Shown: positions 31,090-43,286, counted from the first letter of the stretch. The stretch: 64,000 bases of DNA from Adiantum capillus-veneris (GCA_014529385.2 CM043945.1:155752741-155816740), one strand, 5' to 3'. Notes: generated by a model not told the origin, from the sequence alone. Program-made: numbers and translations.

Positions 31090-32780
31090 TTGGAAATCAG
31101 TAAAGGTATGCTAAATAGCATAATGTTTATGCTAGTTAGCAGACTGTTTATGCTAACTAACAAAAGCAGTATGCTAATTAGCATACCCACATTAGCTAAT
31201 TAGAATGCATACTAATTAGCATACTTCATATCATGTATGCTAATTAGCATACCCACAGTAGCTAATTAAAATACATACTAATTAGCATACTACACATTTT
31301 TGTTTGTGCTAACTTCCGCTCATAGCATACCTTAGTATGCTAATTTGTATATACAGTATACAAGAAGCTGCCATGTTTTCTCCTTGAAACCAGCAATGGT
31401 ATGATAATTAGCATACTGTCTAGCCCACTGGCATAAATAATACGCTAATTAGCATACATGGTATGCTAATTAGCATTCCTTCAATTAGCATAGTGTGGTT
31501 TTTTCTTTTTGTTAACTTCCACTCATAGCATAGTATGCTAATTAGCATACGGAGTATATAGAAAGCTGCCATCCCTTCCTGAAACCAGCATACAATATGC
31601 TAATAAGCATAGACTGTTAACTTCCACTCACAGCATAGTATGCTAATTAGCCTACAGAGTATATAGAAAGCTGCCATCCCTTCTTGAAAACAGCATACAA
31701 TATGCTAATTAGCATACAGTGTATGCTTATTAGCATACACAATATACAAAGAGTTGTTATCTCCTCGCCTTAAAACCAACAAAGGTATGCTAATTAGCAT
31801 ACTGTCTATGCCTACTGGCGTAGACAATATGCTAATTAGCATACCTTCAATTGGCATACTGTACATTTTTGTTTGTGCTAACTTCCACTAAGTATAGTAT
31901 GCTAATTAGCATACACAGTATACAGAAAGATGCCATCCCTTCTCCTTGAAACTAGCAAAACTATGCTATTAGCATATTTTTTATGCTAGCTACTTATTCT
32001 AATAACATACCCACAAAATGCCAATTGGCATAAATAGTATGCTAATTAGCATACACAGAATGCAGAGACTTGTCATCTCTTCTCCTTGAAACCAGCAAAG
32101 ATATTCTTATTAGCATACTATTTATGACAACTGCCATAAACAATATGCTAATTAGCATACCTTCAATTAACATACTGTGCATTTTTGTTTGTGCTAACTT
32201 TCACTCACAACATAGTATGCTAATTAGAACACACAGTATACAAAAAGCTCTCATCTATTCTCCTTAAAACCAACAAAGGTATGCTAATTAGAATACACAA
32301 TGAACTGAAAGGTGCCATCTCTTCTCCTTGAAACTAGCAAAGGTATGCTAATTAGCATACACAGTATAGAGAAAGCTGTCATCTCTTCTCCCTTAAACCA
32401 GCAAGGGTATGCTAACCAGTTGGCATAAAAAATATGCTAATTAGCATTCCACTCACAATATAGTATACTAATCAGCATACACAGTATACAAAAAGCTTCC
32501 ATCTCTTCTCCTTGAAAACCAGCAAAGTTATGCTAATTCGCATATTGTTTATGCTAGCTAGCATATATAGTTTATGCTAATCAGCATAAACATTATGCTA
32601 ATTAGCATTAGCATACATAGTATACAGGAAGCTACCATCTCTTCTCCTTGAAAACCAACAAAAGGTATGCTAATTAGCAAATTGTTTATGCTAACTAGCA
32701 TAAATAGTATGCTAATTAGCATACCATTTATGCTAACTAGTATACCCACATAACACAATTAGCATACCTTCTTATTATCA
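31090..32780. repeat. Palindrome-bearing tandem array (GTATGCTAATTAGCATAC)
   Basis: At least fifteen copies of the 10-base core GCTAATTAGC, most in the full 18-base perfect palindrome GTATGCTAATTAGCATAC, are embedded in larger units. The units also carry CTTCTCCTTGAAACCAGCAA and TGTTTGTGCTAACTTCCACTC. Unit length varies from about 65 to 200 bases. Each palindrome could extrude as a hairpin. It lies between the converging 3' ends of the FCP1-like and transposase-like relics. Confidence 0.9.
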
Positions 32781-33331
32781 TATTGTGCAAGCCACTAGCC
32801 TTCTTTGCACACATCTTTCCAAACCCTAATGCCTTTCTTATAAGCTGGGTATGCCTTCTTTTACAGTTTCCATTTATATTTGTGGGCTACCTGCCCAAAC
32901 CATATGGAGTCTTGCTTAAAAATCGTGAATTGTACGACACCAAAGGAGGTGTGCTTTGAGCTTGTTTGATCACCTCTATAGAGTTCTACATTTTGATGAG
33001 CTCAAATCCTCTAGGTTGAATGAGATAGGTTGTACAAATGATCCCTCTTAAACTGAGACCCCTCTGTGATAGACACCAAAGCCATGTATACATAAAGCAC
33101 ACAAGAGACACAAGAGAAAGAAGATACCCAAGTGTTTGATAAAACTGCATTATCTCCAAGCAAGAAGTATATTGAAGATATAGTGATTACAACTTAAAAG
33201 CTGAAGGGAATGCTATTGTAGATTGCTTCATAGCTTTTTGGGTTGATTGTGTACACCTGCTGTCTCTTTGGGATGTGCTCCATGGGTATTTTGATACATC
33301 GTACCAGCTGTGAAAGTACGTGGACGATGGG
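32781..33331. other. Spacer between palindrome array and transposase relic
   Basis: No ORF. From about 33080 on it is similar to 54870-55095, so it belongs to the duplicated unit. Confidence 0.5.
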
Positions 33332-35089
33332 CTACTTGTGGTCTAGCTTAAAGGTGTATGCATCCAATTGCTCGTAATACAGACCTTGCATAACATATGA
33401 GCCTCTATCAATTGCATTGCCCCACTCATCGAGGTACCCCTTCTCCACCTTCTCCTTTGCTGCAACACACTTGACCAGGTAGAAATCCGCATCCTCGACG
33501 TTGGTCGAAGCATCTGGATTTATAACAAATGTGTCCCCAGCACATAATGGGCTACTCAACACATCATGATGAACTTTGCATGTGAAGTCATCATAGGCGA
33601 CTGCTTCATCTTCCAGCTCACAATCTGACACGGCCTCATCAAGTAATGGTAGTAGAGTATGATAATCCCAAGGCTACACATGAGCTTTATTGATTCAACC
33701 ATTCCATCTTCTGTGCATGCATCCATCTTCTGTGCATGCATGCATCACATAAGCATGACAAGGCTCTTGTTGCAAGGGCAGTTGGATCCCCAGGGTTGTG
33801 ACCATGAAAAGCATGCAAAGAGAGAGTTTTTGCCATAGTGGCACAATTCCACTTCACCTACCCGTTCACTTCCCCTCTTTAACCTCCCAGAACACATGGG
33901 CACATTCCCTTTCTTTTGAAGGATAATGTGAAGGTGCTCCCTGCGAGACAGGTTGGCTTGGCAATAAGCAACCACATCAGTTGCACACCATAAAATAGCT
34001 CCATTAGGTTTTATCTTTTCATGGGTCAAGATTCTTTTCACAACTGCTCCTACACCATCATGCTCTCCCTTGCCATGCCCTGATCCAAAGAAGAAGCAGC
34101 TCATACCCATCGCTGTGAGTCCACCATATCTTGCAACGAAGTGAAAAGGCCTGGCCCCTTTGAATTGCGAGGCCGCATCATCAGACCACACCCAATGTTT
34201 CTTAGGAGTGACACCCTCTTGTTGTAACCAGTCACGGTGTAGCATGAAGCAGTGCTGCATGAACAACGTGTCATGCATCTTCTCATCTGATATGAAGAAG
34301 TGGATGGTTTTGACTACCTCCCCTGCCCTGCGGTAGTACGTTATGTGTACAAAAATGGTTACTTGACTAGAGTGCCAATGCATTGAATGAATCTCATTTT
34401 GTTCCTTGAAGGCATAATTCTTTGCAAAATCAACAACTGACATGACATCGTTTGAAAACCAAAGAAGGCAATCCTTGAATTGTTGTCCTTGTCATCGAGC
34501 CGCATAGTTATGAGTGATAAAGAGCTCCAACTTGGTCTTCAAGAGTTGAAGAAACTCCCAGTACTGCATTTCTTTGTGCAAAAGATATTTTCTTTTGTTA
34601 GTATTTCCCTGCTTGTCTTGAGCTTGTACATATGAAACTACTTTTACATTAATACTATTACCTGGATTTGTTGTCTCCAAGAAGCATAATTCCAACCTAT
34701 TCACTCCACATGTCAAACAATCTCCCATCAAGCGTTTCCTTCGATGGAAAACTGCATCTGCGGGCTTTATACACAGAACAAACTCCAACATATGTGACAC
34801 CTTTGAACGTGTGATGTGAAGCCAAGCAACCCTTGCTAATGCTCTCACCTGGGGCATAGATATTGCATATATAGTCACAACCTGCTCTATGTAGCCCAAA
34901 AGCACGAGAGCGCGTGTGGTTCGATGTGTCATTCAAAAAGGACATTTGCACATGGTATTTGCAACAACATGTGTATCTATCCTTCAACCGCCTAGAAAAG
35001 AATGGCTTAAACATCTCAAACATTCTCATGCCAATCTTGAAATTTGGATGTTTTTCCTTGCATCTATGAAAGAACTCAACCTGCAACAT
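33332..35089 (-). pseudogene. DDE-like transposase relic of an unassigned eukaryotic family
   Basis: Minus strand. The N-terminal part (35089 to about 34930) has KEKHPNFKIGMRMFEMFKPF and CCCKYHVQM. A frame change follows, then one frame from 34932 to 33745 broken only by TGA at 34492-34494. It carries VVDFAKNYAF.EQNEIHSMHW, VWSDDAASQFKG and FFGSGHGKGEHDGVGAVVKR. A last frame (33631-33332) gives the C-terminus. The ordered Asp-bearing motifs (DFAxNY, SDDAxSQFK, HGKGxxDGxGxxVKR) resemble hypothetical proteins I know mainly from animal genomes that look like DDE transposases. The superfamily name is not known to me. A second copy of the C-terminal end lies at 55095-55382. The family call rests on motif memory; no search was run. 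Confidence 0.6.
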
Positions 35090-35149
35090 CCAAATGATGA
35101 TCAGTATTCAGACTGCTAACTATGACATCCAACATTTTCATGAAAACAA

Positions 35150-35260
35150 ATCATAGTGTTAAATAGCACAATCAACATGCTAATGTGCATGCAACAACTT
35201 ATGTTAACTAGCATAAAGAGTGTTAATTAGCATATATCTTGTGTTTACCAGGAAAATCTA
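35150..35260. repeat. Small outlying cluster of TTAGCATA words
   Basis: Words such as ACATGCTAATGTGCATG, GTTAACTAGCATAAAG and GTTAATTAGCATA mirror the main array on the other side of the transposase relic. Confidence 0.6.
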
Positions 35261-35579
35261 TATGCTAGGTGAAGGTGCCATGGGAAGCGTGTGCGAGTGC
35301 AAGTGCAAGAGCAGAGAGAGAGAGACCTGCTTTGGATGGAGCGCATAGCAACGTTATCCTGTTGCAGCTCCTTATTCTGTTGTATTAAAGAACATGTGTA
35401 TACATGGTTAAGTTAGTAGATGGGTTAGTAGTAAGTGGGATGTTCGGCCAGTTGGCTTGAATCCCAAAAAACTCCCATTTGAAGGCCAACGTAGCCCAAG
35501 TGATCTGGTATGTACAACCGTGAAGCAATCTAGTGGCTTCAACCTATACCCATCAACTCACTGCAATGTGTAAACCACT
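35261..35579. other. Possible degraded LTR or 3' end of the copia-3 relic
   Basis: About 320 bases between the palindrome words and copia RNase H sequence. No paired LTR is present in the window, so this is only positional inference. Confidence 0.3.
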
Positions 35580-37488
35580 CCAAAGCTAAGACTTTTGTCA
35601 AAGCATCTGCTGGGTTGTCGTCAGTGTGTACCTTGACCAAATCAATGAGATTTTTGGCCAAGAAATCTCTCACGAGATGATACCTGACTTCAATGTATTT
35701 CGAATTGGAGTGAATACGGGATTCCTTGCCAATGCAAGAGCACTCTGACTATCACAATATATCACTAGAGTCTCATCAATGCCAAGATTTTTGACCAAGC
35801 GAGATCACCATATAGCCTCTTTACTTGCATCCGACAATGCAATGTACTCTGCTTCCGTAGTGGAAGACAACGTACAATCTTGAAGACATGAACTCCAAGA
35901 TACTGCTACTCCAGCAAATATGAAGACATAGCCAGATGTCGATCTCATATTGTCAACACAACCGCATAGTCTGCATCGACATAACCCATGATGGATGCAT
36001 CACTGTTCCCGAAGCGTAAACACCTACTGACCGTACCTTTGAGGTACCTAAGAATGTGCTTCACTGCTTCCCAATGCTTACTACTAGGATTTGCCATATA
36101 TCGGCTCACCACTCCCACTGCAAAAGCAATGTCTAGTCTTGTGGCCACCATAGCATACATGAGACTTCCCACTGCCAAAGAATATGGTATCTTAGCCATT
36201 TCAGCTCGCTCAACATCAGGTTTGGTTACATCTTCCTTGCTGAGTTTCAAGAATGCCTGCATTGGGGTACTCAATGCTTTCCCCCCCTGCATATTGAAAC
36301 GCTACAAAACTTTCTCAATGTATGTTTCCTGAGATAACTCAAGAATACGACGTTTGCGATCTCTTCTGATTTGCATGCCAAGAAAGTGTGTAGCATCCCC
36401 CAAATCTTTCATTGCAAAATTTGGCTAAGTGTTTTCTTCAAGTTGACAATTTCCGCGATGGATTTCCTAGCTATAAGCATGTCATCAACATACAAAACTA
36501 GAATCATCAATCGAGTCATCATCTAGCTTTCTTGTGTACAAGTAGTGATCCTCTTCACTCCTTTTATATCCTTGAGACCTCATACATGTATCCAATTTAT
36601 GATACCATTGTCTTGAACCCTGCTTTAAGCCATAAAGTGCCCTTTTGAGCTTACATACTAGCTCCTCACGAGATGCATTCTCCTAAACAAACCCTTCAGG
36701 CTGCTGCATGTAAACATCCTCATTGAGATCCCCGTGAAGAAATGCTGTCTTCACATCCATTTGGACAAGTTCCATGTCCTCAATCTCTACAAGAACAAGT
36801 ACGGTTCTAAGCGTTGTCATCTTGACCAGAGGCCAAAATATTTCATCAAAATCGACTCCCTTTTGCTATTTGAACCCTTTGGCTACAAGTCTAGCCTGGT
36901 ACTTTGGATGTGGATCACCTGAGGTAAATTTGTTCTTGTAAGCCCATTTGCAAGGTAAAGCTTTTGCATCATTGGCAGTTCTACCAAGTCCCAAGTGTCA
37001 TTAGCCAGGATCGAGTTATACTCAGATTGCATAGCCTGCTCCCACTTCACCACATCATCCAGCATCATGGCTTCTTGGTAGCAGCTTGGCTCACCGCAAT
37101 CGGTCAACATGATGTAATCAAGACCTGGCTCGAAACGCGCAGGTGGACGAGAGACTCTAGTAGACCATCTCATTCCTTGACCATTGCCTCTGGAGCATTG
37201 CTAGTGGAAGGTACATCACTAGCCCGCTGAGTTGATTTCACTGTCTCTGAGGCAACATCCTCAAAAGTGACTCTCCGAATCTCTATTTTCTTGATAGGTT
37301 GTTTATGTATCTTTGACTCATTGAAGATCACATCTGAACTATGAATGACTCGATGAGATTTCGGATTGACTCGATGAGATTTCGGATGCCAGAGACGATA
37401 TCCCATCTCTCCATCTGCACCATATCCAATGAAAATACATTTGTGTGACTTTGTCTCTAACTTCTGTCGAAGTTGTTTAGGCACGTGA

Positions 37489-37496
37489 GCATAAGC
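37489..37496. repeat. 8-bp target duplication of MITE, left
   Basis: GCATAAGC, repeated exactly at 37742-37749. Confidence 0.85.
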
Positions 37497-37741
37497 CCCG
37501 GGGAGTTCACCTAATAGAAATGTAACCTATCACGTGAGTTCAACAGAAGGGTATTTAAAGCTCTTGAAACTTACAGAAATATATATACAGAAGGACATTA
37601 TTTTTTTAAATTTGAAAAAAACTTACAGATTAAAAAAAAAGGGTACATTATATTCTTAACAAAATTCACAGATAAGGGGTTTTAGAAACATGTCTTGAAC
37701 GCACGTGATATGGTAGTTTTACACATAGTGAACCCCCTGGG
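37497..37741. mobile_element. 245-bp MITE with 8-bp target duplication (hAT-like)
   Basis: The termini are CCCGGGGAGTTCAC and, reverse-complemented, CCCAGGGGGTTCAC: a 14-bp inverted repeat with two differences. The flanks GCATAAGC are identical. The insertion splits the copia-3 integrase codons for the CEAYAP region. Inside it is AT-rich with poly-A/T runs and no ORF. An 8-bp duplication is typical of hAT elements; the family assignment is inference. Confidence 0.8.
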
Positions 37742-37895
37742 GCATAAGCTTCACAACCAAAAACACGTAGATGGTCATAGTGGGGCTTACGTTTAGACCA
37801 TAACTCTTTTGGAATCTCATAATTCAATGGCTTACTGGGCAAACGATTTATAATGTGCACTGCGGTCAAGACGGATTCTGCCCAAAAGAGGTCCC

Positions 37896-38177
37896 TCCCT
37901 AAACCCTAGAGCGATTCAGAATTTTTTCGACCTAGAAAATAATTTAGAAAAAGTAAGACTGACAAAGAAGTTATACGGACAACGAGACTTTACTCCAGAA
38001 TGAAAAGACAAGGATATTTCAGATAAGAAATTACGTCATCCCTATATTTTTCCTTTAAGATTAAGATTATTTTTATAATTCTTCATCAAAAGCCGCGTGG
38101 GAATTGATCTAGATCGAGAACTAGGAGAAAAAGGGACTAACTTAATTGAAAGATAAAGTTAAGGGATAAGAACTAAG
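37896..38177. other. Unassigned sequence after the copia-3 break
   Basis: Copia similarity stops at about 37895. Nothing recognisable apart from AT-rich stretches. Confidence 0.35.
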
Positions 38178-38306
38178 AAGAAAATTGGGGTCCAATAGAA
38201 ATTAAGAAGAGAATTGGGGTCCAATAGCATTTGAGAAGAGAATTTGGGGTCTAATAGGAATTGAGAAGAGAAATTGGGGTCCAATAGGAATTGAGAAGAG
38301 AATTCC
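38178..38306. repeat. Tandem repeat of about 32 bp
   Basis: About four units of the form GAAGAGAATTGGGGTCCAAT plus AGGAATTGA. Confidence 0.85.
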
Positions 38307-38319
38307 ACCCACCATTTCC

Positions 38320-38327
38320 TATATAAG
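38320..38327 (+). promoter_or_regulatory. TATA-box candidate
   Basis: CCTATATAAGCACCCCC followed by a CT-rich run resembles a plant promoter or LTR U3/R junction. No matching ORF or paired LTR was found. Confidence 0.35.
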
Positions 38328-38639
38328 CACCCCCTCTCCTTTGTAATTTTAGACACACACATATTGCTAAGCTACTTGCATACTTGCCATGCTCAACATT
38401 ATGCTTAAGTAAATCAAAGTTTCCATTACACCTTGCTCTTGCTCTCTCCCTCTCTTGAAGGCCAAACCCTTGAGGGTTTGGTGAAGAAGCTCCTCTCTCC
38501 AACCTCTTCACCATAAATCCCTTTCCTTCTTCATCCCTTTCCTTCTTCCTTGAACCTCATATCTCTTCAGGAAGGACTTCAACCCCACTTCCCTCTTGTT
38601 TGGAGGAGGTAATCTTCATTTCTAGTAGGATTAATTAAT

Positions 38640-39820
38640 CCATGTGTTTTAATACTAGGAAGGTTTATGCGCATCATTTTAGGTTTAAGATTTAATGGTA
38701 ACCTTGGAATCAGGGTTAAGTATTAATGGTAGCTATGCATCATAAAGTTAAGCTTCAAAGGTAGATTTACTCTCGTAAGATAAGCTTTAAGAATAACTTT
38801 GCACTTAGGTGTAATCTTTAGTGACTACCTTGTATTTTTAGGTTGTAAGCTTTAATGGAAACCTTGCAGTTAGGGTCAAGTGATAAGAGTATCTATGCAT
38901 CATAAAGTTATGCTTCAAAGGTAAATTTGCACTCGTAAGCTAAGCTTTAATGGTAACTTTGCACTTAGATGTAAGCTTTAGTGATTACCTTGCATTTTTA
39001 GGTTTTAAGCTTTAATGGAAACCTTGCAATTAGGGTTAAGTGATAAGAGTATCTACGCATCATTAAGTTAAGCTTAAAAGGTAGATTTGCACCCATAAGC
39101 TAAGCTTTAATGGTAACTTTGTACTTAGATGTAAGCTTTAGTGACTACCTTGCATTTTTAGGTTTTAAGCTTTAATGGAAACCTTGCAATTGTGTTCAAG
39201 TGATAAGAGTATCTATGCATCATAAAGTTAAGCTTCAAAGGTAGATTTACTCTCGTAAGCTAAACTTTAATGGTAACTTTGCACTTAGGTGTAAGCTTTA
39301 GTAACTACCTTGCATTTTTAGGTTTAAACTTTAATGGAAACCTCACAATTAGGGGTAAGTGAGAAGAGTATCTATACATCATTAAGTTAAGCTTAAAAGG
39401 TAGATTTACACTCATAAGCTAAGCTTTAATGGTAACTTTTCACTTAGACGGAAGCTTTAGTGACTGCCTTACATTTTTAGGTTTAAGCTTTAATGGAAAC
39501 TTCGCAATTAGGGTCAAGTGATAAGAGTATCTATGCATCATAAAGTTAAGCTTCAAAGGTAGTTTACTCTCGTAAGCTAAGATTTAATGGTAGCTTTGCA
39601 CTTAGGTGTAAGCTTTAGTAACTATCTTGTATTTTTAGGTTTAAGCTTTAATGGAAACCTCGCAATTAGGTTAAGTGCTAAGAGTATCTATACATCATTA
39701 AGTTAAGTTTCAAAGGTAGATTTGCACTCTTAAGCTAAGCATTAATGGTAACTTTGCACTTAGGTGTAAACTTTAGTGACTACCTTGTATTTTAGGTTTA
39801 AGCTTTAATGGAAAGCTCGA
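38640..39820. repeat. Tandem array of about 160-bp units
   Basis: About seven units. The block AAGAGTATCTATGCATCATAAAG or its variants recurs near 38725, 38890, 39050, 39210, 39370, 39525 and 39685. Each unit also contains TAAGCTTTAATGG, TTTGCACTTAG and CTACCTTGCATTTTTAGG. Confidence 0.9.
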
Positions 39821-41199
39821 AAACTCATAAATTATAGGATGACCTTCTAGCTTCCTAAAATGGAAAGCTAGGTACCATAAGAAAAGAGTAGTTGTCTACG
39901 CTTGATAGAAGTAGTTCAATTTTTGGTATTGAAGAGTATTTCTAAAGTTTTCAATTTCAAGTTTGTTTGCAAATACGGGATGGGGGAGATAGGGATAACT
40001 TCGCGGAATTGATCTCCGTGTTGTTTAAACCAAAAACTCTACAAGCTTCCATGGAGATGCCCCATGGATGACAAAGGATCGCAAAAATATGGGAATCAAC
40101 AAAACGGGGATTGAACTTAAAAAGTTGGCATTTTCGAAGAGACATTAACCATCACATGCCTATGGCAAAAAATCGCTTGTATTTTCTAAATAAACTTGGC
40201 TGTAATTAATGAAAGTAGGAATTAAGGCTGATAAATGAATGAACCTGGAAATTACCAACTAGGAGTTAAAAAAGAATCTTGAGAGGTGATAGGGGTAGCC
40301 CATTGCAAAACATAGATTTAACTAGGAGTTTTGAAGATGGTCTGGAAATGACCGGGAACCAAGATGGATCTTCTTGGGGTCAATTTGATTGAAAGGCCAG
40401 CCCAGTGAGAGGATTCTCGTGGGGAACTTGTTGGAGATTGGCCCTTTTTGGCTAGGGCACTGTAACCGGTAAGTTTTTATACCTAGGTCATTCATACCCG
40501 AGGGATAAGGGATGAATGGGTTTGTTTTATTTTTGATCGGTCGGGTGAAGTACCCACGGTATCTTATTGGAAATCGGCCATAATCCTGGTATGGCCTGAT
40601 GCCAATAGTTGGATGAGACGTTTATACTTAGGGAGGATGATGTGAATTTAATTAAGAAAATTTGTTTGACTTGGTTGCTTAAAAAGGAACTGGAAAGGCT
40701 AGGAATATAGGGGCTATCATGTGCATCTGTCACCAGATGGTGCTATACCTCTCGAAATAAAATGCTTAGGAAGGAATGATTAAATTACTTGATGAGCCTT
40801 TCCCAAACACTTAAATCTGGGAAATATTGTGAAGGTGATGCCATTTTGATGGCGATGGCTTGTAACCGATTATCTTGGCCTGAATGGGGAGGTAAAATGA
40901 ATTGGTTGAAACTAAATGTGTTGCATGATTAGTTAGGAAACTAGTTACAAGCTAATTATAGCAGATAAAGGAAAGGAAATGAATTAAAAGTTTCTAAATA
41001 AAGATCTGGTGGGAACAACCAGATGAATTTCCCTGAACAAGGGTATGCAACAGACTGCATGCTGCTTGTTGTTTGATGATGTCTGATAGACTAATGTCTT
41101 CCTGATTTGTAGTAGTTAAGTACTACCTCGGGAAGAGATTCTCATGAAATGGTTCGGTGGGTGGGCGGATTCGGTGGGTCAAATGGCCGGATTTTGATT
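39821..41199. other. Unassigned region
   Basis: No convincing ORF, terminal repeat or primer site. It may be the leader or 5' end of gypsy-2, which begins to be recognisable after it. Confidence 0.3.
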
Positions 41200-42260
41200 T
41201 AATTTTTTTTATGTTAAATGCTAGGACTACGTGGGATAAAAATGGGTAATCGGGGACGAGCGAGACCAGGTAGGATTGCAAGATCCCTCTTCTTAGGGGA
41301 AAATGATAATTGTCGTGCCTGCTTGTCAGGAAAAAGGGGTTATCGCAATGAACCAAGGGAGAACAAGAAAGCAAGAGAAGATCCTCAAGTTAAAGATAAA
41401 GAGAATCAAGACTGAGGACCACAATTTTGGGTGCGGAAGGCTGTCACAGACAGATTGATTATGAGAAGTGGATAGAATCATTGAATGAAGGGATGTACCC
41501 CCTTGGGTTGGCATTTGAGATAGGTTGAAGTCCTGTCCAAGTGTCAGTGCCAAGTGGGAGGGATATCTGCAGATAGATCTACGTCATTCCCTGGAACGGT
41601 CTGGAGGACTGAGGGAGGTGAGTAGGGTCGAGTCTGGGTGTGGTCCTCACAAGAAGAGTGAGAGACACAACCTAGGAGAGTCTTGCAATGTTGGAATTGT
41701 GGAGAGTCTGGACAATGGGATGTATAATTGTCCTTGGCCCCGGGGGGAGCCAAGGAGACCTAGCTTGAATTACCCAGTGATGAGTGTAGGTGAAGGTAGT
41801 AGTCAACAACCGGTGCTTTTGCAGAGACCAAATGTTGCTCGACCTCCACAACGGCAAGTAGAGGGAATACCACCTTTTCTTGACCCAAATGTCAATGATG
41901 TAGAAGTCACAATACAAAGAGGGTGACATTGAAGCAAATAGCATCAAACATGGTCAGGGAAAAGGTAAGGAAAAGGAAGGAGTAACATCACAAAATGACC
42001 ATGGATGAGGAAAGAAAGCAAAGGAAACCAAGGAAGCCAAGAGGACTCGGCGCTGCATCAACCTTCAAGACTTCCCTCTTAGACATGGTATGGATCCCTA
42101 AAACCTTATGGAGGACATGAGAGATAAGGGTCCAAGCATATCATGGACTCAATTTCTTGCATTATGCTCACAAGTTAGGAGGGAGTTAACAAAGGTAGTT
42201 AGCTCCAGGACAAGGATGCAATAAAATGTTCCCGTTGTTAAAATTGCACATGCCTAAATG
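41200..42260 (+). pseudogene. gypsy-2 Gag relic
   Basis: Patchy Gag-like sequence. Around 41690-41735 the words CWNCGES and CPWPRGEPRRPSLNYP are visible in different frames, marking a broken zinc knuckle of Tat-type elements. Near 42050-42200 the degraded words GPSISWTQFLAL and RRELTKVV resemble the Gag-protease linker of plant Tat elements. Multiple stops and frame changes. Confidence 0.55.
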
Positions 42261-43286
42261 AATGAGGATATTACACCTGTGCTAGATTGCTATACCAAGG
42301 GAAAACTAGTTAGGAAGGGTCTAGTGGATGCGGGCGCACAAATTTGCTTCATGATAGAGGACCTTATGTAGAGACTAGGTATGCACATTCATGAGACGAC
42401 TGAAATCAAAATGAAAATGGCAAATAATAGCAAGGCTAGGTGCTTGGGAGTTTGTAAGAATGTTTTTGTGAAAGCTTTTGGCATTAAGAAGGCTGTTGAT
42501 TTCTATGTTATGTCTACAAAGGGAGATGGCTATCCATTTATCCTAGGTAGACCGTGGCTAATGAGAATGCAAGCTTTGCAGGATTGGGAAAGTGGAAAGT
42601 TGATTTGCAAAAATGACAATCACAAGAAGTTTGTCTTTGACATGAAGGAGCAACGTCAAGAGGAGCTCCATGAGGAATCTTCTCAAAGTGAAAGCGGGGA
42701 TGATTGGACCGATGACACCTCAGAAGAAGAAAGCAGTGGTAGCACTACGGAGGAGGAGTCATCCATTGAAATCATGGCTGTAAATTTTAGGCCAGATAAC
42801 AAAGAGACATCTTGCCAAGGTTTAGAAGAGGTAGGCCCCCAGGAGAACCAAAGTTTGCATGATGAAGAAATGCTAGATGGTATGTTGTCAAAGACTCTTA
42901 CTTGGGAGGAAAGAGAGGAGTTCAAAAGTGTGCTAAGAAAGTTTCCTAGGATTTTTACTAAAGATTACACAGATGTACGTGGAGTGGATTCCATTCAACA
43001 CAAGATCGAGCTAAAGTCAGAGGCCAAATCTAAAGCACAAAAGCTACGAAGGTTAGGAGTCATCAAAGAGCAACCACTACTCAAAGAGGTGAGGAAGCTT
43101 CTAGCAGCAGGGTTCATCTACCCCGTAGAGAATTTTGAGTGGGTCTCTCCAGTTGTGGTCACTCCAAAAAAGAATGGAAAGTGGAAGGTATGTGTCGATT
43201 ATTGTCCACTCAATGAGGCAACAAAAAGGGATCACTTTCCCCTCCCATTTCAAGATGAGATTCTTAATAAGGTAGGAGGTAAATAA
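42261..43286 (+). pseudogene. gypsy-2 protease and start of reverse transcriptase
   Basis: The protease active-site region reads GLVDAGAQICFM (Ala in place of the usual Gly or Thr after Asp), at about 42325-42360. After a TAG at 42369-42371 the frame opens at 42381 and continues through FILGRPWLMRMQALQDWESG, a Ser/Glu-rich linker, and the RT start WVSPVVVTPKKNGKWKVCVDY and LPFQDEIL. It ends at a TAA at 43284-43286 inside RT. Confidence 0.85.

Larger units (their letters stand above)
35580..37895 (-). pseudogene. copia-3 relic: integrase, reverse transcriptase, RNase H
   Basis: Reading the minus strand from high to low: an integrase end (TAVHIINRLPSKPLNYEIP ... VFGCEAYAP, 37869-37740), interrupted by a MITE (37497-37741). 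After the MITE the sequence continues VPKQLRQKLETKSHKCIFIGY. The pre-RT linker and RT follow (NDTWDLVELP, QMDVKTAFLHGDL, LYGLKQGSRQWYHK), with several stops and frame changes at 36300-36900. RT end and RNase H are at 36292-35945 (VGSLMYAMVATRLDIAFAVGVVSRYM, GYVDADYA) and continue degraded to about 35600. No LTR or primer site is found. It is older than copia-1 and copia-2, judging by the number of breaks. Confidence 0.85.

Noticed and set aside
31090-32780. CRISPR-like array
   Set aside because: The repeats are perfect palindromes with irregular, themselves repetitive spacers, in a plant genome with no cas genes.
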